Source: Paludibacter sp. UBA5753 (GTDB lineage Bacteria > Bacteroidota > Bacteroidia > Bacteroidales > Paludibacteraceae). From it: a stretch of DNA of 25,309 nucleotides. Location of the stretch: contig DIFH01000047.1 in the NCBI GenBank assembly GCA_002427615.1, positions 6,589 through 31,897 on the forward strand, given 5' to 3'. Below, one piece after another: positions 10,001 to 17,502 of the stretch (position 1 is its first letter; the number at the start of each line of letters is the position of its first letter). A model generated the notes under the pieces. The model searched no databases. It was not told the DNA's origin and worked only from the letters and a program-made list of their open reading frames with translations. Position numbers and translations under genes: made by a program.

Positions 10001-11371
10001 AATACTCACCAGGTAGTGGTAAGCCGTTTGGCCGAAATGCGCGTGGTTGATGTAAATACAGGCATAGCTCTTACCACCCAAAATATTCCTTATGGTTCCA
10101 AATTGTACGTAAAAGAAGGAGACCTTGGAAAAAAAGGCCAGATAGTCTGTGAATGGGATCCGTTTAATGCGGTAATCATTGCCGAAAATGAAGGTAAGAT
10201 TGAATTTGAAGATGTTGTCGAAAATCAGACCTTCAAAACCGAAACCGATGAGGCTACCGGCTTGAAGGAAAAGATCATTATTGAGTCGAAAGACCGCAAC
10301 AAAGTGCCGAGCGCCCACATTTTGAATAAAGAGGGTAACATCCTTCGTACATACAACTTACCGGTGGGAGCCCACTTAGTATTGGATAACGGCGATAAGA
10401 TTAAGACCGGACAAATGTTGGTGAAAATCCCGCGCGCCGTGGGGAAAGCGGGTGATATCACCGGTGGTTTGCCGCGTGTTACCGAATTGTTCGAAGCCCG
10501 TAATCCTTCAAATCCGGCGGTAGTAGCTGAAATTGATGGGGAAGTGAACTTCCTGAAAATTAAACGGGGTAATCGTGAAGTGAGTGTAACATCAAAAACA
10601 GGCGAAGTTAAAAAATACATGATCCCGCTTTCGAAACAAATACTTGTTCAGGAAAACGACTTTGTGCGTGCAGGTACTCCGCTTTCGGATGGAGCAATCA
10701 CTCCTACCGATATTTTGATGATTAAAGGACCTACCGCCGTACAGGATTATATCGTGAACGAAGTGCAGGATGTTTATCGCCTGCAGGGTGTGAAGATCAA
10801 CGACAAACACTTTGAGGTAATTGTCCGTCAGATGATGCGCAAAGTGGAAATCCTGGAACAGGGCGATACCCGTTTCCTTGAAAAACAAATTGTTGACAAA
10901 CATGAGTTTATGGAAGAAAATGACCGTATCTGGGGTAAGAAAGTGATTCTCGATGCCGGTGATTCAACTACGTTGAAACCCGGACAGATTATCACTCCCC
11001 GCAAGCTACGTGACGAAAATAGCGCACTGAAACGCCGGGATTTACGCCTGATCGAGACACGCGATGCCATTGCCGCAACTTCGAACCAGATTTTACAGGG
11101 AATCACCCGCGCCGCCCTGCAAACCACCAGTTTCATGTCGGCTGCTTCGTTCCAGGAAACGACCAAAGTGCTGAACGATGCTGCTATCAACGGAAAAGTA
11201 GACCGCCTGGAAGGGATGAAGGAAAACGTAATTTGCGGTCACCTGATACCTGCCGGAACCGGACAACGCGACTTCGACAAAATTGTGGTTTACTCACGCG
11301 ATGAGTACGACAAAAAAGTGGATGCACGCCGCAATGTGCTTGATATGGAAGAAGGCGGTTCGGAAGAATAG
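7076..11371 (+). CDS. rpoC: RNA polymerase subunit beta'
   Basis: The 1431-residue product is the other large catalytic subunit of RNA polymerase. The N-terminal zinc ribbon uses C66, C68, C81 and C84. The absolutely conserved active-site motif NADFDGD falls at residues 471-477 and holds the Mg2+-binding aspartates. A second zinc site lies in the region around residues 810-905 (CESKKGVCAKCYGRN plus an upstream DDCGT). The C-terminus (about 1290-1410) includes the ITRAALQTTSFMSAASFQET segment. It follows rpoB by 106 bases holding a palindrome and an AT-rich leader, and it ends before a strong terminator, closing the operon. Confidence 0.98.
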   Translation: MAFKNDNKLKTNFNKISIGLASPEEILKLSSGEVLKPETINYRTYKPERDGLFCERIFGPTKDFECHCGKYKRIRYKGIVCDRCGVEVTEKKVRRERMGHIQLVVPVAHIWYFRSLPNKIGYLLGMPTKKLDSIIYYEKYVIIQSGILDNGENIVNGELLSEEEYLDLLETLPRENQLLEDSDPNKFIAKMGAEAIYDMLARLDLDELSYDLRHKANTDTSQQRKNEALKRLQIVESFRASRLRNKPEWMIVKIVPVIPPELRPLVPLDGGRFATSDLNDLYRRVIIRNNRLKRLIEIKAPEVILRNEKRMLQEAVDSLFDNSRKSSAVKTDANRPLKSLSDSLKGKQGRFRQNLLGKRVDYSARSVIVVGPELKMHECGLPKDMAAELYKPFIIRKLIERGIVKTVKSAKKIVDRKDPVIWDILEYVMKGHPVLLNRAPTLHRLGIQAFQPKMIEGKAIQLHPLSCTAFNADFDGDQMAVHLPLGNEAVLEAQLLMLASHNILNPANGAPITVPSQDMVLGLYYITKPRQGALGEGLVFYSPEEAEIAYNEKKVALHAWIKVRTNDLNEKGEIVEKLIETTVGRILFNKCVPAQVGYINELLSKKSLRDIIGNVIDVCGVARTAQFLDDIKDLGFNMAFKGGLSFNLNDVIIPPEKETLVKEGNAEVEEILNNYNMGFITYNERYNQIIDTWTHINSKLSNILMKQLSTDNDGFNSVYMMLDSGARGSKEQIRQLSGMRGLMAKPQKSGAEGGQIIENPILSNFKEGLSVLEYFISTHGARKGLADTALKTADAGYLTRRLVDVSHDVIINEDDCGTLRGLIATEMKNNEEVISSLYERILGRVSVHDIYHPLTGELIVASGEQITEPLARKIQDSPIERVEIRSVLTCESKKGVCAKCYGRNLATGRMVHQGEAVGVIAAQSIGEPGTQLTLRTFHVGGVASNVGAESKIALRYDGRLEFDELRTVDAIEDNVNTHQVVVSRLAEMRVVDVNTGIALTTQNIPYGSKLYVKEGDLGKKGQIVCEWDPFNAVIIAENEGKIEFEDVVENQTFKTETDEATGLKEKIIIESKDRNKVPSAHILNKEGNILRTYNLPVGAHLVLDNGDKIKTGQMLVKIPRAVGKAGDITGGLPRVTELFEARNPSNPAVVAEIDGEVNFLKIKRGNREVSVTSKTGEVKKYMIPLSKQILVQENDFVRAGTPLSDGAITPTDILMIKGPTAVQDYIVNEVQDVYRLQGVKINDKHFEVIVRQMMRKVEILEQGDTRFLEKQIVDKHEFMEENDRIWGKKVILDAGDSTTLKPGQIITPRKLRDENSALKRRDLRLIETRDAIAATSNQILQGITRAALQTTSFMSAASFQETTKVLNDAAINGKVDRLEGMKENVICGHLIPAGTGQRDFDKIVVYSRDEYDKKVDARRNVLDMEEGGSEE

Positions 11372-11394
11372 TCATTCATAGTAATATAAAGAAG

Positions 11395-11435
11395 AACAGG
11401 GTTGTCGGTTAATTCGGACAACCTTGTTTTTTTTT
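11395..11435 (+). terminator. Intrinsic terminator of the rpoBC operon
   Basis: AACAGGGTTGTC (11395-11406) pairs with GACAACCTTGTT (11417-11428), with one G-T wobble, and runs into nine consecutive T. It also lies just beyond the end of the convergent Smr-domain gene, but on that strand the following tract is only a mixed TTCTTC, so it is mainly a plus-strand terminator. Confidence 0.88.
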
Positions 11436-11454
11436 GTTTATCAATTTTAGGCGA

Positions 11455-12516
11455 TTATTTAATCGTCACCATGGTTGCGCCAAAACCATATTCGCGAAAT
11501 GAAGCATCCTGAAAATAATAGCTTTTATAGCGTGTTTTCAGCAGTTTTTCTATTTCCTTGCGGAGTACGCCTTCACCTTTTCCGTGAATAAATACAATTT
11601 TTTGCCCTTTCCGGTTTTTATTCTCTTCGATAATTGCATGGAACTTATCCAATTGCACCTGCAACATATCGGCATTACTCAAACCGGTTGTGGTATCGAG
11701 CAATTCATTGATATGCAAATCAACTTCAATCACATCAGGAGTTTGCGGGCGTTTTACGATGCGTGGACGTGCTGTTGCTTCCTCTTTCTGAAACATGGCT
11801 TTTTTAATTTCTTCAGGCGAAATTTCGGCTAATTTTTGACTCTCTTTTTCCGTAACAATATCAACCATCATAGCCAAATCGTCGAAATAATCGTTTGCAA
11901 CAAAACTATGCAGTTTATAAAAACGGACAACATTTATCTTGATTTTTGTATCAATTACATCCTGGGGTACATAATTTTTATTGATTTTGAATGGAATCAG
12001 CTGTACACGTATTTGCTCCCAGGCATTGAGTTGCTCTTTGGTAACCGAAGTTAATTCCTCCTGCATATTGGGCTCAATCATTCCGTTGGCTACCGATTTC
12101 CACTCATCATTTTCACCATTTACAATATTATAATACAGAAAATAATTGCTGTCGTTTATCAAATAACAATCATAAGCCGTAGTTTGCAACCGTTTAATAT
12201 CAACAGGGAAAAATGCAAGAAAAGCTTTCAGCGTTTCACCTTCGGGAGTCTCGATAATCGGTTGTAACCTCACCTCCAACCCCTCTTCTTGAGGAGAGGG
12301 GAGCTGGGGCTCAGGTAATTTCGAGGAAAAGTCTTTTTTAATAAAATTAGTTTCTTTGTTGACTTCACCAACAGCCACGCACTCGCGTTCGAGTACCGGA
12401 ATTTCAAATCCATCTTCGTCTTCTACAAATATCAGTTGCTTCGCTTCATCGATGCGAACCACTACTCCGCCGCCTACAGCATTCAGAAAACGTACCGTAT
12501 CACCTTTTTTTATCAT
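11455..12516 (-). CDS. DUF2027 / Smr-domain protein
   Basis: This 353-residue protein is of a type common in Bacteroidetes. An N-terminal DUF2027-type domain (residues about 1-50, KKGDTVRFLNAVGGG) is followed by a middle beta-rich part (about 84-230) and a C-terminal Smr domain (about 265-353). The Smr marks are DLH near the domain start and HGKGEGVLR, as in MutS2, where Smr domains are linked to nuclease action. Its own role is unknown, possibly in nucleic acid handling. I start at ATG 12516 (MIKKGDTVRF); upstream in-frame ATGs at 12549 and 12561 would add 11 or 15 residues. Odd: residues 68-83 (PEPQLPSPQEEGLEVR) are encoded by a palindromic DNA element that looks inserted in frame. Confidence 0.85.
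   Translation of the reverse strand: MIKKGDTVRFLNAVGGGVVVRIDEAKQLIFVEDEDGFEIPVLERECVAVGEVNKETNFIKKDFSSKLPEPQLPSPQEEGLEVRLQPIIETPEGETLKAFLAFFPVDIKRLQTTAYDCYLINDSNYFLYYNIVNGENDEWKSVANGMIEPNMQEELTSVTKEQLNAWEQIRVQLIPFKINKNYVPQDVIDTKIKINVVRFYKLHSFVANDYFDDLAMMVDIVTEKESQKLAEISPEEIKKAMFQKEEATARPRIVKRPQTPDVIEVDLHINELLDTTTGLSNADMLQVQLDKFHAIIEENKNRKGQKIVFIHGKGEGVLRKEIEKLLKTRYKSYYFQDASFREYGFGATMVTIK
12268..12315. repeat. 48-bp palindromic element inside the Smr-domain gene
   Basis: The core is a hairpin of nine to ten pairs (12280-12301, CCCCTCTTC against GAGGAGAGGGG with one wobble). Imperfect outer arms CCTCACC and GGGCTCAGG surround it. The length is exactly 16 codons and the reading frame is kept. 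GC-rich composition sets it apart from the surrounding AT-rich coding sequence. It resembles the intergenic palindromes at 6974 and 20192. Confidence 0.65.
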
Positions 12517-12570
12517 TGTATATTCTATTTTTTGAACTAAACCATTCATCTCAAATAACAAAACTTACCA

Positions 12571-12602
12571 ATTGGCGCTTTCGCGCTTTTTGGTTACTTT
12601 TG
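12571..12602 (+). promoter_or_regulatory. Promoter for queA
   Basis: TACTTTTG (12595-12602) matches the Bacteroidetes -7 consensus TAnnTTTG exactly. ATTG (12571-12574) lies 20 bases upstream where TTTG is expected. Transcription would begin near 12609, which puts the GTG at 12635 about 26 bases into the mRNA and makes any start before 12602 unlikely. Confidence 0.6.
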
Positions 12603-12604
12603 CA

Positions 12605-12612
12605 CAAAAATA
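12605..12612 (-). promoter_or_regulatory. Possible -7 element for the Smr-domain gene
   Basis: On the minus strand this reads TATTTTTG, an exact match to TAnnTTTG, two bases from the queA -7 element and facing it. I see no convincing -33 TTTG at the right distance, so this is a weaker call. The 5' leader to ATG 12516 would be about 83 bases. Confidence 0.35.
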
Positions 12613-12634
12613 CAACAAATTTTCGGTAAGCCGC

Positions 12635-13885
12635 GTGAACGATACAAAAGACAACACTCCCATTTATATCGACGAATATAATTATCCTCTTCCTGATGAG
12701 CGTATTGCTAAATATCCATTAGCGAAACGGGATGCATCTAAATTATTGGTTTACAAAAATGGAGAAATCACCGAAAGTGTTTTTTCGTCCATTTCGGACT
12801 TTTTGCCCGACAACGCACTCCTGATTTACAACAACACTCGGGTAATACAAGCCCGACTTCTCTTTAAAAAAGACACTGGCGCTCACATCGAAGTTTTTTG
12901 TCTTGAACCTCTACATCCGGCCGATTATGCGCAATCGCTGGGCGCATCTACCGAATGCGTTTGGAAATGTATGATAGGCAACCTTAAAAAATGGAAGGAA
13001 GGTTCATTGAGTAAACTAATTGAAATTGCAGGTCAGGAATATACTTTTACAGCCGAACGACTTGATTCAGAAGGCAACACCCACAGCGTAAAGTTCAGTT
13101 GGGACAATGCCGGTATTCATTTTGCCGATATACTTGAGAATGCCGGCGAACTCCCCATTCCGCCTTATCTGCACCGAAAAACAGAAGAAAGCGACCTTAC
13201 AAATTATCAAACTGTATATTCAAAAATCAAAGGCTCTGTGGCGGCTCCAACGGCCGGATTGCATTTTACCGACGAAGTTTTTGAAAGCCTGAAATCCAAA
13301 CAGATTGAAGTAGATGAAGTAACGCTCCATGTGGGCGCAGGAACTTTTCAGCCGGTAAAAACACGCGACATTGCCAAACATCACATGCATACCGAAGTAA
13401 TTTCGGTACAACGCAGCACAATAGAAAACATACTGAAGAAAATAGGGAACATAGTTGCCGTAGGAACAACATCGGTAAGGACATTGGAGAGTTTGTATTA
13501 TATAGGGATGCAGATGAAAGAAGGCAAAGGAACAGGAACAGGCAAAGGCGAAGGCAGAGAGAATACGGAGCTTAGCGTTTCGCAATGGAAACCGTATGAA
13601 AATAATGAAGAAGTTTCCACTTCGGATGCTTTGCAATGTTTGTTGAATTATCTGTATGAAAATAACCTGACTACGCTTCATGCCGAAACGCAGATCATGA
13701 TTAAGCCCGGATATAAATTCCGTTTGGTGGATGGCATGATTACCAACTTTCATCAACCCCAAAGCACCTTGCTCCTGCTCGTTTCTGCTTTTGTGAACGG
13801 CAACTGGAAACAGATTTACGACTACGCACTTGAAAACGACTTCCGCTTTCTGAGTTACGGCGACAGTTCATTATTGTTAAAATAA
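12635..13885 (+). CDS. queA: QueA, tRNA ribosyltransferase-isomerase
   Basis: QueA transfers and isomerises the ribosyl part of S-adenosylmethionine onto preQ1 in tRNA, making epoxyqueuosine at wobble position 34. The 416-residue product has family segments DNALLIYNNTRVIQARL, SVAAPTAGLHFTDEV, VTLHVGAGTFQPV, VAVGTTSVRTLES and GMITNFHQPQSTLLLLVSAF. It is longer than the E. coli enzyme (about 356). I start at GTG 12635 because a promoter matching consensus ends at 12602; the open frame extends back to a TTG at 12572, which is less likely. Odd: residues 297-310 (GKGTGTGKGEGREN) are a low-complexity insert made by a six-base tandem repeat. Confidence 0.9.
   Translation: MNDTKDNTPIYIDEYNYPLPDERIAKYPLAKRDASKLLVYKNGEITESVFSSISDFLPDNALLIYNNTRVIQARLLFKKDTGAHIEVFCLEPLHPADYAQSLGASTECVWKCMIGNLKKWKEGSLSKLIEIAGQEYTFTAERLDSEGNTHSVKFSWDNAGIHFADILENAGELPIPPYLHRKTEESDLTNYQTVYSKIKGSVAAPTAGLHFTDEVFESLKSKQIEVDEVTLHVGAGTFQPVKTRDIAKHHMHTEVISVQRSTIENILKKIGNIVAVGTTSVRTLESLYYIGMQMKEGKGTGTGKGEGRENTELSVSQWKPYENNEEVSTSDALQCLLNYLYENNLTTLHAETQIMIKPGYKFRLVDGMITNFHQPQSTLLLLVSAFVNGNWKQIYDYALENDFRFLSYGDSSLLLK
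13525..13554 (+). repeat. Hexanucleotide tandem repeat within queA
   Basis: Five consecutive six-base units can be read: CAAAGG, AACAGG, AACAGG, CAAAGG, CGAAGG. They encode the Gly/Lys/Thr stretch of the QueA insert. Changes in copy number would keep the reading frame. Confidence 0.7.
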
Positions 13886-13901
13886 ATCGTTCTGTTTTTC
13901 T

Positions 13902-13933
13902 CTTGCACAAACTTTATATTTTTCGTATTTTTG
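13902..13933 (+). promoter_or_regulatory. Promoter for guaA
   Basis: TATTTTTG (13926-13933) is an exact TAnnTTTG -7 element. CTTG (13902-13905) lies 20 bases upstream at the -33 position. The predicted start near 13940 gives a leader of about 37 bases to the guaA ATG. I saw no purine-riboswitch-like fold in this leader. Confidence 0.55.
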
Positions 13934-13976
13934 CGTAACATTTCATCAAATCCATAATTTACAACGATTTTACCAC

Positions 13977-15494
13977 ATGGAAAAAATCATTATCCTCGAT
14001 TTCGGCTCGCAAACCACACAACTTATAGGTCGCCGTTTGCGCGATTTGAATGAATACTGCGAAATTTTGCCTTATAACAAGTTTCCCGAACAAACCGACG
14101 AAATCAAAGGTGTGATTCTTTCGGGCAGCCCTTTTTCGGTGTACGACCCCACAGCTTTCAAAGCCGATTTAAGCGCTATTCGGGCTAAATTTCCGGTGCT
14201 CGGCATCTGCTACGGCGCACAATTTATGGCATATACTTCGGGGGGAAATGTTGAAGCTGCCGGCTCGCGCGAATATGGCCGCGCCAATCTTTCGTACATC
14301 GACTCAGAAGACCCGCTTTTCAAAGATATTCATTCCGGTTCACAAATTTGGATGTCGCACGGGGATTCGATCACCAAAATCCCCGATAATTTCAAAAAAA
14401 TAGCCAGCACCGACGATGTTGAATTAGCGGCATATAAAATTGAAGGCGAAGCAACCTGGGGTGTACAGTTTCATCCTGAAGTTTTTCACACCTTAGATGG
14501 AATTAGCTTGCTCGAGAATTTCCTTGAAATTTGCAAATGTAAACGCGACTGGTCGCATGCATCATTTGTAGAATCAACCGTTGCCGACCTGAAAAAACAA
14601 TTAGGCAACGACAAAGTGGTATTGGGGCTCTCCGGCGGTGTGGACTCATCGGTAGCAGCCGTATTGCTTCACAAAGCCATTGGCAAAAACCTGACTTGTA
14701 TATTTGTCGATCATGGTTTATTGCGAAAAAACGAATTCGAAAACGTGATGAGGGACTATGAGCACCTCGGACTGAATGTGATAGGCGTAAATGCCAAAGA
14801 ATATTTTTATAAAATGCTCGAAGGCGTTTCCGACCCTGAGAAAAAACGCAAAATCATTGGCGCCGGTTTTATTGATGTTTTCGACCAGGAGGCACATAAA
14901 ATTGAGAATGTGAAGTGGTTGGCGCAGGGTACCATCTATCCTGATATTATCGAATCGCTCTCCATTACAGGCACCACCATCAAATCGCACCACAACGTGG
15001 GCGGCCTTCCCGACAAAATGAAACTGAAACTATGCGAACCGCTTCGTTTGCTTTTCAAAGATGAAGTGAGGAAAGTGGGAACCGAATTGGGCATGATGCA
15101 TCATCTCATCAAGCGTCAACCGTTTCCCGGGCCTGGACTTGCAGTTCGTATTCTCGGAGCTATCACACCCGAAAAAGTAAGGGTTTTGCAGGAAGCCGAT
15201 GATATTTTTATCAACGGACTTCGCGAATGGAACCTGTACGACAAGGTTTGGCAGGCAGGCGCCATTTTACTCCCTGTACAATCGGTAGGCGTCATGGGCG
15301 ATGAACGCACCTACGAAAATGCCGTTGCCTTACGTGCCGTCACTTCCACCGATGCCATGACTGCTGACTGGGCGCAACTGCCTTATGAATTTTTGGCAAA
15401 AATGTCCAACGAAATAATAAATAAAGTAAAAGGGGTCAACCGGGTGGTGTACGACATCAGCTCCAAGCCGCCTGCAACGATTGAGTGGGAATAA
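13977..15494 (+). CDS. guaA: GMP synthase (glutamine-hydrolysing)
   Basis: GuaA converts XMP to GMP using ATP and glutamine, the last step of guanine nucleotide synthesis. The 505 residues show both catalytic modules. The class I glutamine amidotransferase domain has nucleophile C78 (GICYGAQ) and its partners H166 and E168 (FHPEV). The ATP pyrophosphatase domain has the PP-loop SGGVDSS at 219-225. The C-terminal dimerisation domain ends with the typical DISSKPPATIEWE. A consensus promoter lies upstream and a 15-bp tandem repeat follows the stop. Confidence 0.97.
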   Translation: MEKIIILDFGSQTTQLIGRRLRDLNEYCEILPYNKFPEQTDEIKGVILSGSPFSVYDPTAFKADLSAIRAKFPVLGICYGAQFMAYTSGGNVEAAGSREYGRANLSYIDSEDPLFKDIHSGSQIWMSHGDSITKIPDNFKKIASTDDVELAAYKIEGEATWGVQFHPEVFHTLDGISLLENFLEICKCKRDWSHASFVESTVADLKKQLGNDKVVLGLSGGVDSSVAAVLLHKAIGKNLTCIFVDHGLLRKNEFENVMRDYEHLGLNVIGVNAKEYFYKMLEGVSDPEKKRKIIGAGFIDVFDQEAHKIENVKWLAQGTIYPDIIESLSITGTTIKSHHNVGGLPDKMKLKLCEPLRLLFKDEVRKVGTELGMMHHLIKRQPFPGPGLAVRILGAITPEKVRVLQEADDIFINGLREWNLYDKVWQAGAILLPVQSVGVMGDERTYENAVALRAVTSTDAMTADWAQLPYEFLAKMSNEIINKVKGVNRVVYDISSKPPATIEWE

Positions 15495-15498
15495 CAAG

Positions 15499-15572
15499 CA
15501 TTGACCATTTAACCATTGACCATTTAACTATTGACTATTTAACCATTGACTATTTAACCATTGACTATTTAC
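15499..15572. repeat. 15-bp tandem repeat between guaA and tatD
   Basis: Unit CATTGACCATTTAAC is repeated about five times from five bases after the guaA stop. Units 1 and 2 are identical. Units 3 to 5 read GACTATT in place of GACCATT, unit 3 begins TATT, and the last is truncated. This suggests stepwise duplication. The rest of the 139-base gap holds two AATTGTAAAT words and no clear terminator. Confidence 0.85.
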
Positions 15573-15633
15573 TATTTAAGGTAATTGTATAATGCTTTTT
15601 TAATAAATTGTAAATGAAAAAATTGTAAATATT

Positions 15634-16404
15634 TTGATCGACACCCATTCACATATTTACTCCGAAGAATTTGACGACGATCGAGCCGAAGTGATAGCAA
15701 GAGCAAAGGCAGCAGGAGTAACAAAAATTATCCTGCCCAACGTGGACAGCGAATCACTCCCGCGTATGTTGCAGCTTGAGTCGGAGTATCCCGGTTATTG
15801 TTTTGCTGCCATAGGGCTGCATCCCACAAGCGTGAAGGAAAATTTCGCCGAAGAGTTGGCAATTGTAAAAAAAGAATTAGACCGCAGGGAATACATAGCC
15901 ATTGGCGAAATCGGGTTGGATCTCTATTGGGACAAAAGTTTTCTGAAAGAACAAATTCAGATTTTCACTCAACAAATAGAATGGGCGCTTGAATACCGGT
16001 TGCCGGTAATTATTCATGTCCGCGATTCGTTCAGGGAAACAATGGATGTGCTTGAATCATACAGGGGAAAAGGATTGACAGGCGTTTTTCACAGTTTTAC
16101 GGGTTCGATTGACAATGCAATAGAAATCATAAACTTTGGTGGCTTTTTATTGGGGATAAACGGAATAGTAACTTTTAAAAATTCAGGACTTGCATCGACA
16201 ATTGAAAAATTAGCACCGAAACATATCCTGCTGGAAACAGATGCACCTTATCTGACCCCTGCGCCATTTCGCGGCAAGCGAAACGAAAGTGCGTACCTGA
16301 ATTTTGTGTGCGAAAAATTAGCTTCCGTTTATACGATGGAGAAAGCCGAAATAATTGAAATAACAACACAAAATGCTTGCAATTTGTTTAAAAAACTGCA
16401 TTAA
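15634..16404 (+). CDS. TatD family metal-dependent hydrolase
   Basis: The 256-residue protein is a TatD-type amidohydrolase, a TIM-barrel two-metal enzyme; characterised members are DNases/exonucleases. Metal-binding features are visible in order: HSH at residues 5-7 (IDTHSH), GEIGLD, VIIHVRDS, VFHSFTG and LETDAPYLTP. The start is TTG at 15634, giving the family's usual N-terminus MIDTHSH; no in-frame ATG precedes it before a stop. It is probably a single gene, with guaA upstream and tRNA-Ser downstream. The physiological substrate cannot be told from sequence. Confidence 0.9.
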   Translation: MIDTHSHIYSEEFDDDRAEVIARAKAAGVTKIILPNVDSESLPRMLQLESEYPGYCFAAIGLHPTSVKENFAEELAIVKKELDRREYIAIGEIGLDLYWDKSFLKEQIQIFTQQIEWALEYRLPVIIHVRDSFRETMDVLESYRGKGLTGVFHSFTGSIDNAIEIINFGGFLLGINGIVTFKNSGLASTIEKLAPKHILLETDAPYLTPAPFRGKRNESAYLNFVCEKLASVYTMEKAEIIEITTQNACNLFKKLH

Positions 16405-16470
16405 TGGCTAAAAAGGCAGTATAAAAAAACAAAAAAAAGAAATTTGTTGTACACAATTTTGAATAAATAT

Positions 16471-16500
16471 ATTGTATTTCATAATTTTTTCTTAACTTCG
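16471..16500 (+). promoter_or_regulatory. Probable promoter for tRNA-Ser
   Basis: TAACTTCG (16493-16500) matches TAnnTTTG at all but one position. ATTG (16471-16474) lies 18 bases upstream. Transcription would start a few bases before the tRNA 5' end at 16510. Confidence 0.45.
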
Positions 16501-16509
16501 CCCCGATTT

Positions 16510-16599
16510 GGAGAGGTGCTCGAGTGGTTGAAGAGGTACGCCTGGAAAGCGTATATACGGTGTGGAATCGTATCGAGAGTTCGAATCTCTTCCTCTCCG
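16510..16599 (+). tRNA. tRNA-Ser (anticodon GGA)
   Basis: Acceptor stem GGAGAGG pairs with CCTCTCC and is followed by discriminator G. The anticodon stem TACGC/GCGTA encloses CTGGAAA, giving anticodon GGA. A long variable arm marks it as class II, as expected for serine. The T loop contains TTCGAAT. The 3' CCA is not fully encoded. A 74-base AT-rich stretch without a terminator leads to exbB. Confidence 0.95.
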
Positions 16600-16673
16600 C
16601 ATATTTCTGATATCAAGAGAATTAAAATAAATAAAATAAAAACAAAAATTAGAAATCTTTAAAAAAAAGTAAA

Positions 16674-17483
16674 ATGAAAAAGGTATTTGCAATCTTATCA
16701 ATCGTAGCGATCTTCAATTTTGGAAGCACTTTGAATGTAGTAGCGCAAGATTCTACTGCAACCGCTCAAGTAGCAGCAACAGATTCAGCTGCCGCAGTAA
16801 CAGATTCAACACAGGTTACAGACGAAACAGCAGTCGCTCCTGCTGAAGGAGGTGGTATGCACAAAGCGCTGAAACAAAAATTTATTGAAGGGGGCGCCGG
16901 CTGGATGGCTCCAATCGCATTCTGTTTGATCGTAGGTTTGGCGCTTTGTATCGAACGTATTCTGTATCTAAGTCTTTCCTCAACAAACACAAAGAAATTG
17001 TTGACAAACATCGACGAAGCTTGGGAAAAAGGCGGCGTAAATGCTGCTTTGGAAGTTTGCCGCAACACACGCGGTCCGGTTGCTTCTATTTTCTACCAGG
17101 GACTTTCACGTTACGATGAAGGCATCGATGTGGTAGAAAAATCGGTAGCTTCCTATGGCGGCGTTCAACTTGGTTTATTGGAAAAAAATCTGACATGGAT
17201 ATCCCTTTTCATCACTATTTCTCCAAGTTTAGGATTCTTGGGAACAGTAATAGGAATGATTCAGGCATTCGACAAAATCCAACAGGTTGGCGATATTTCT
17301 GCAACCGTTGTAGCCGGCGGTATGAAAGTAGCCCTTTTAACAACTGTATTCGGTCTTATCGTTGCCATGATTCTTCAGGTATTCTTTAATTACATCCTTA
17401 CATTGATTGAATCGATGACAAACGACATGGAAGACTCTTCTATCTCATTGCTTGATATCATTGTAAAACACACAAAAAAATAA
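16674..17483 (+). CDS. exbB: ExbB/TolQ/MotA-family proton channel protein
   Basis: This 269-residue protein is the ion-channel ring subunit of a TonB- or Tol-type motor, which uses proton flow to do work across the envelope. A signal-like N-terminus (residues 1-24, ending VVA-QDS) and a low-complexity Ala/Thr/Asp stretch (about 27-58, with TDS repeats) precede three membrane helices (about 78-98, 173-195, 217-242). The conserved SLGFLGTVIGMIQAF and AGGMKVALLTTVFGLIVA segments are present. The start lies in an A-rich leader (GTAAAATG). It is first in a four-gene cluster with two ExbD genes. Confidence 0.93.
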   Translation: MKKVFAILSIVAIFNFGSTLNVVAQDSTATAQVAATDSAAAVTDSTQVTDETAVAPAEGGGMHKALKQKFIEGGAGWMAPIAFCLIVGLALCIERILYLSLSSTNTKKLLTNIDEAWEKGGVNAALEVCRNTRGPVASIFYQGLSRYDEGIDVVEKSVASYGGVQLGLLEKNLTWISLFITISPSLGFLGTVIGMIQAFDKIQQVGDISATVVAGGMKVALLTTVFGLIVAMILQVFFNYILTLIESMTNDMEDSSISLLDIIVKHTKK

Positions 17484-17502
17484 TCTGAAAAAAAATCTTG
17501 AT

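Noticed and set aside
12572..12634. Longer queA starting at TTG 12572
   Set aside because: The consensus -7 element at 12595-12602 lies inside that extension, and the extra residues do not resemble the QueA N-terminus.
13220..13762. A 180-codon minus-strand open frame opposite queA
   Set aside because: It is opposite conserved QueA motifs and contains no domain I recognise.
16444..16662. A 72-codon plus-strand open frame
   Set aside because: It runs through the complete tRNA-Ser gene and its promoter, and the protein looks like nothing beyond translated tRNA.
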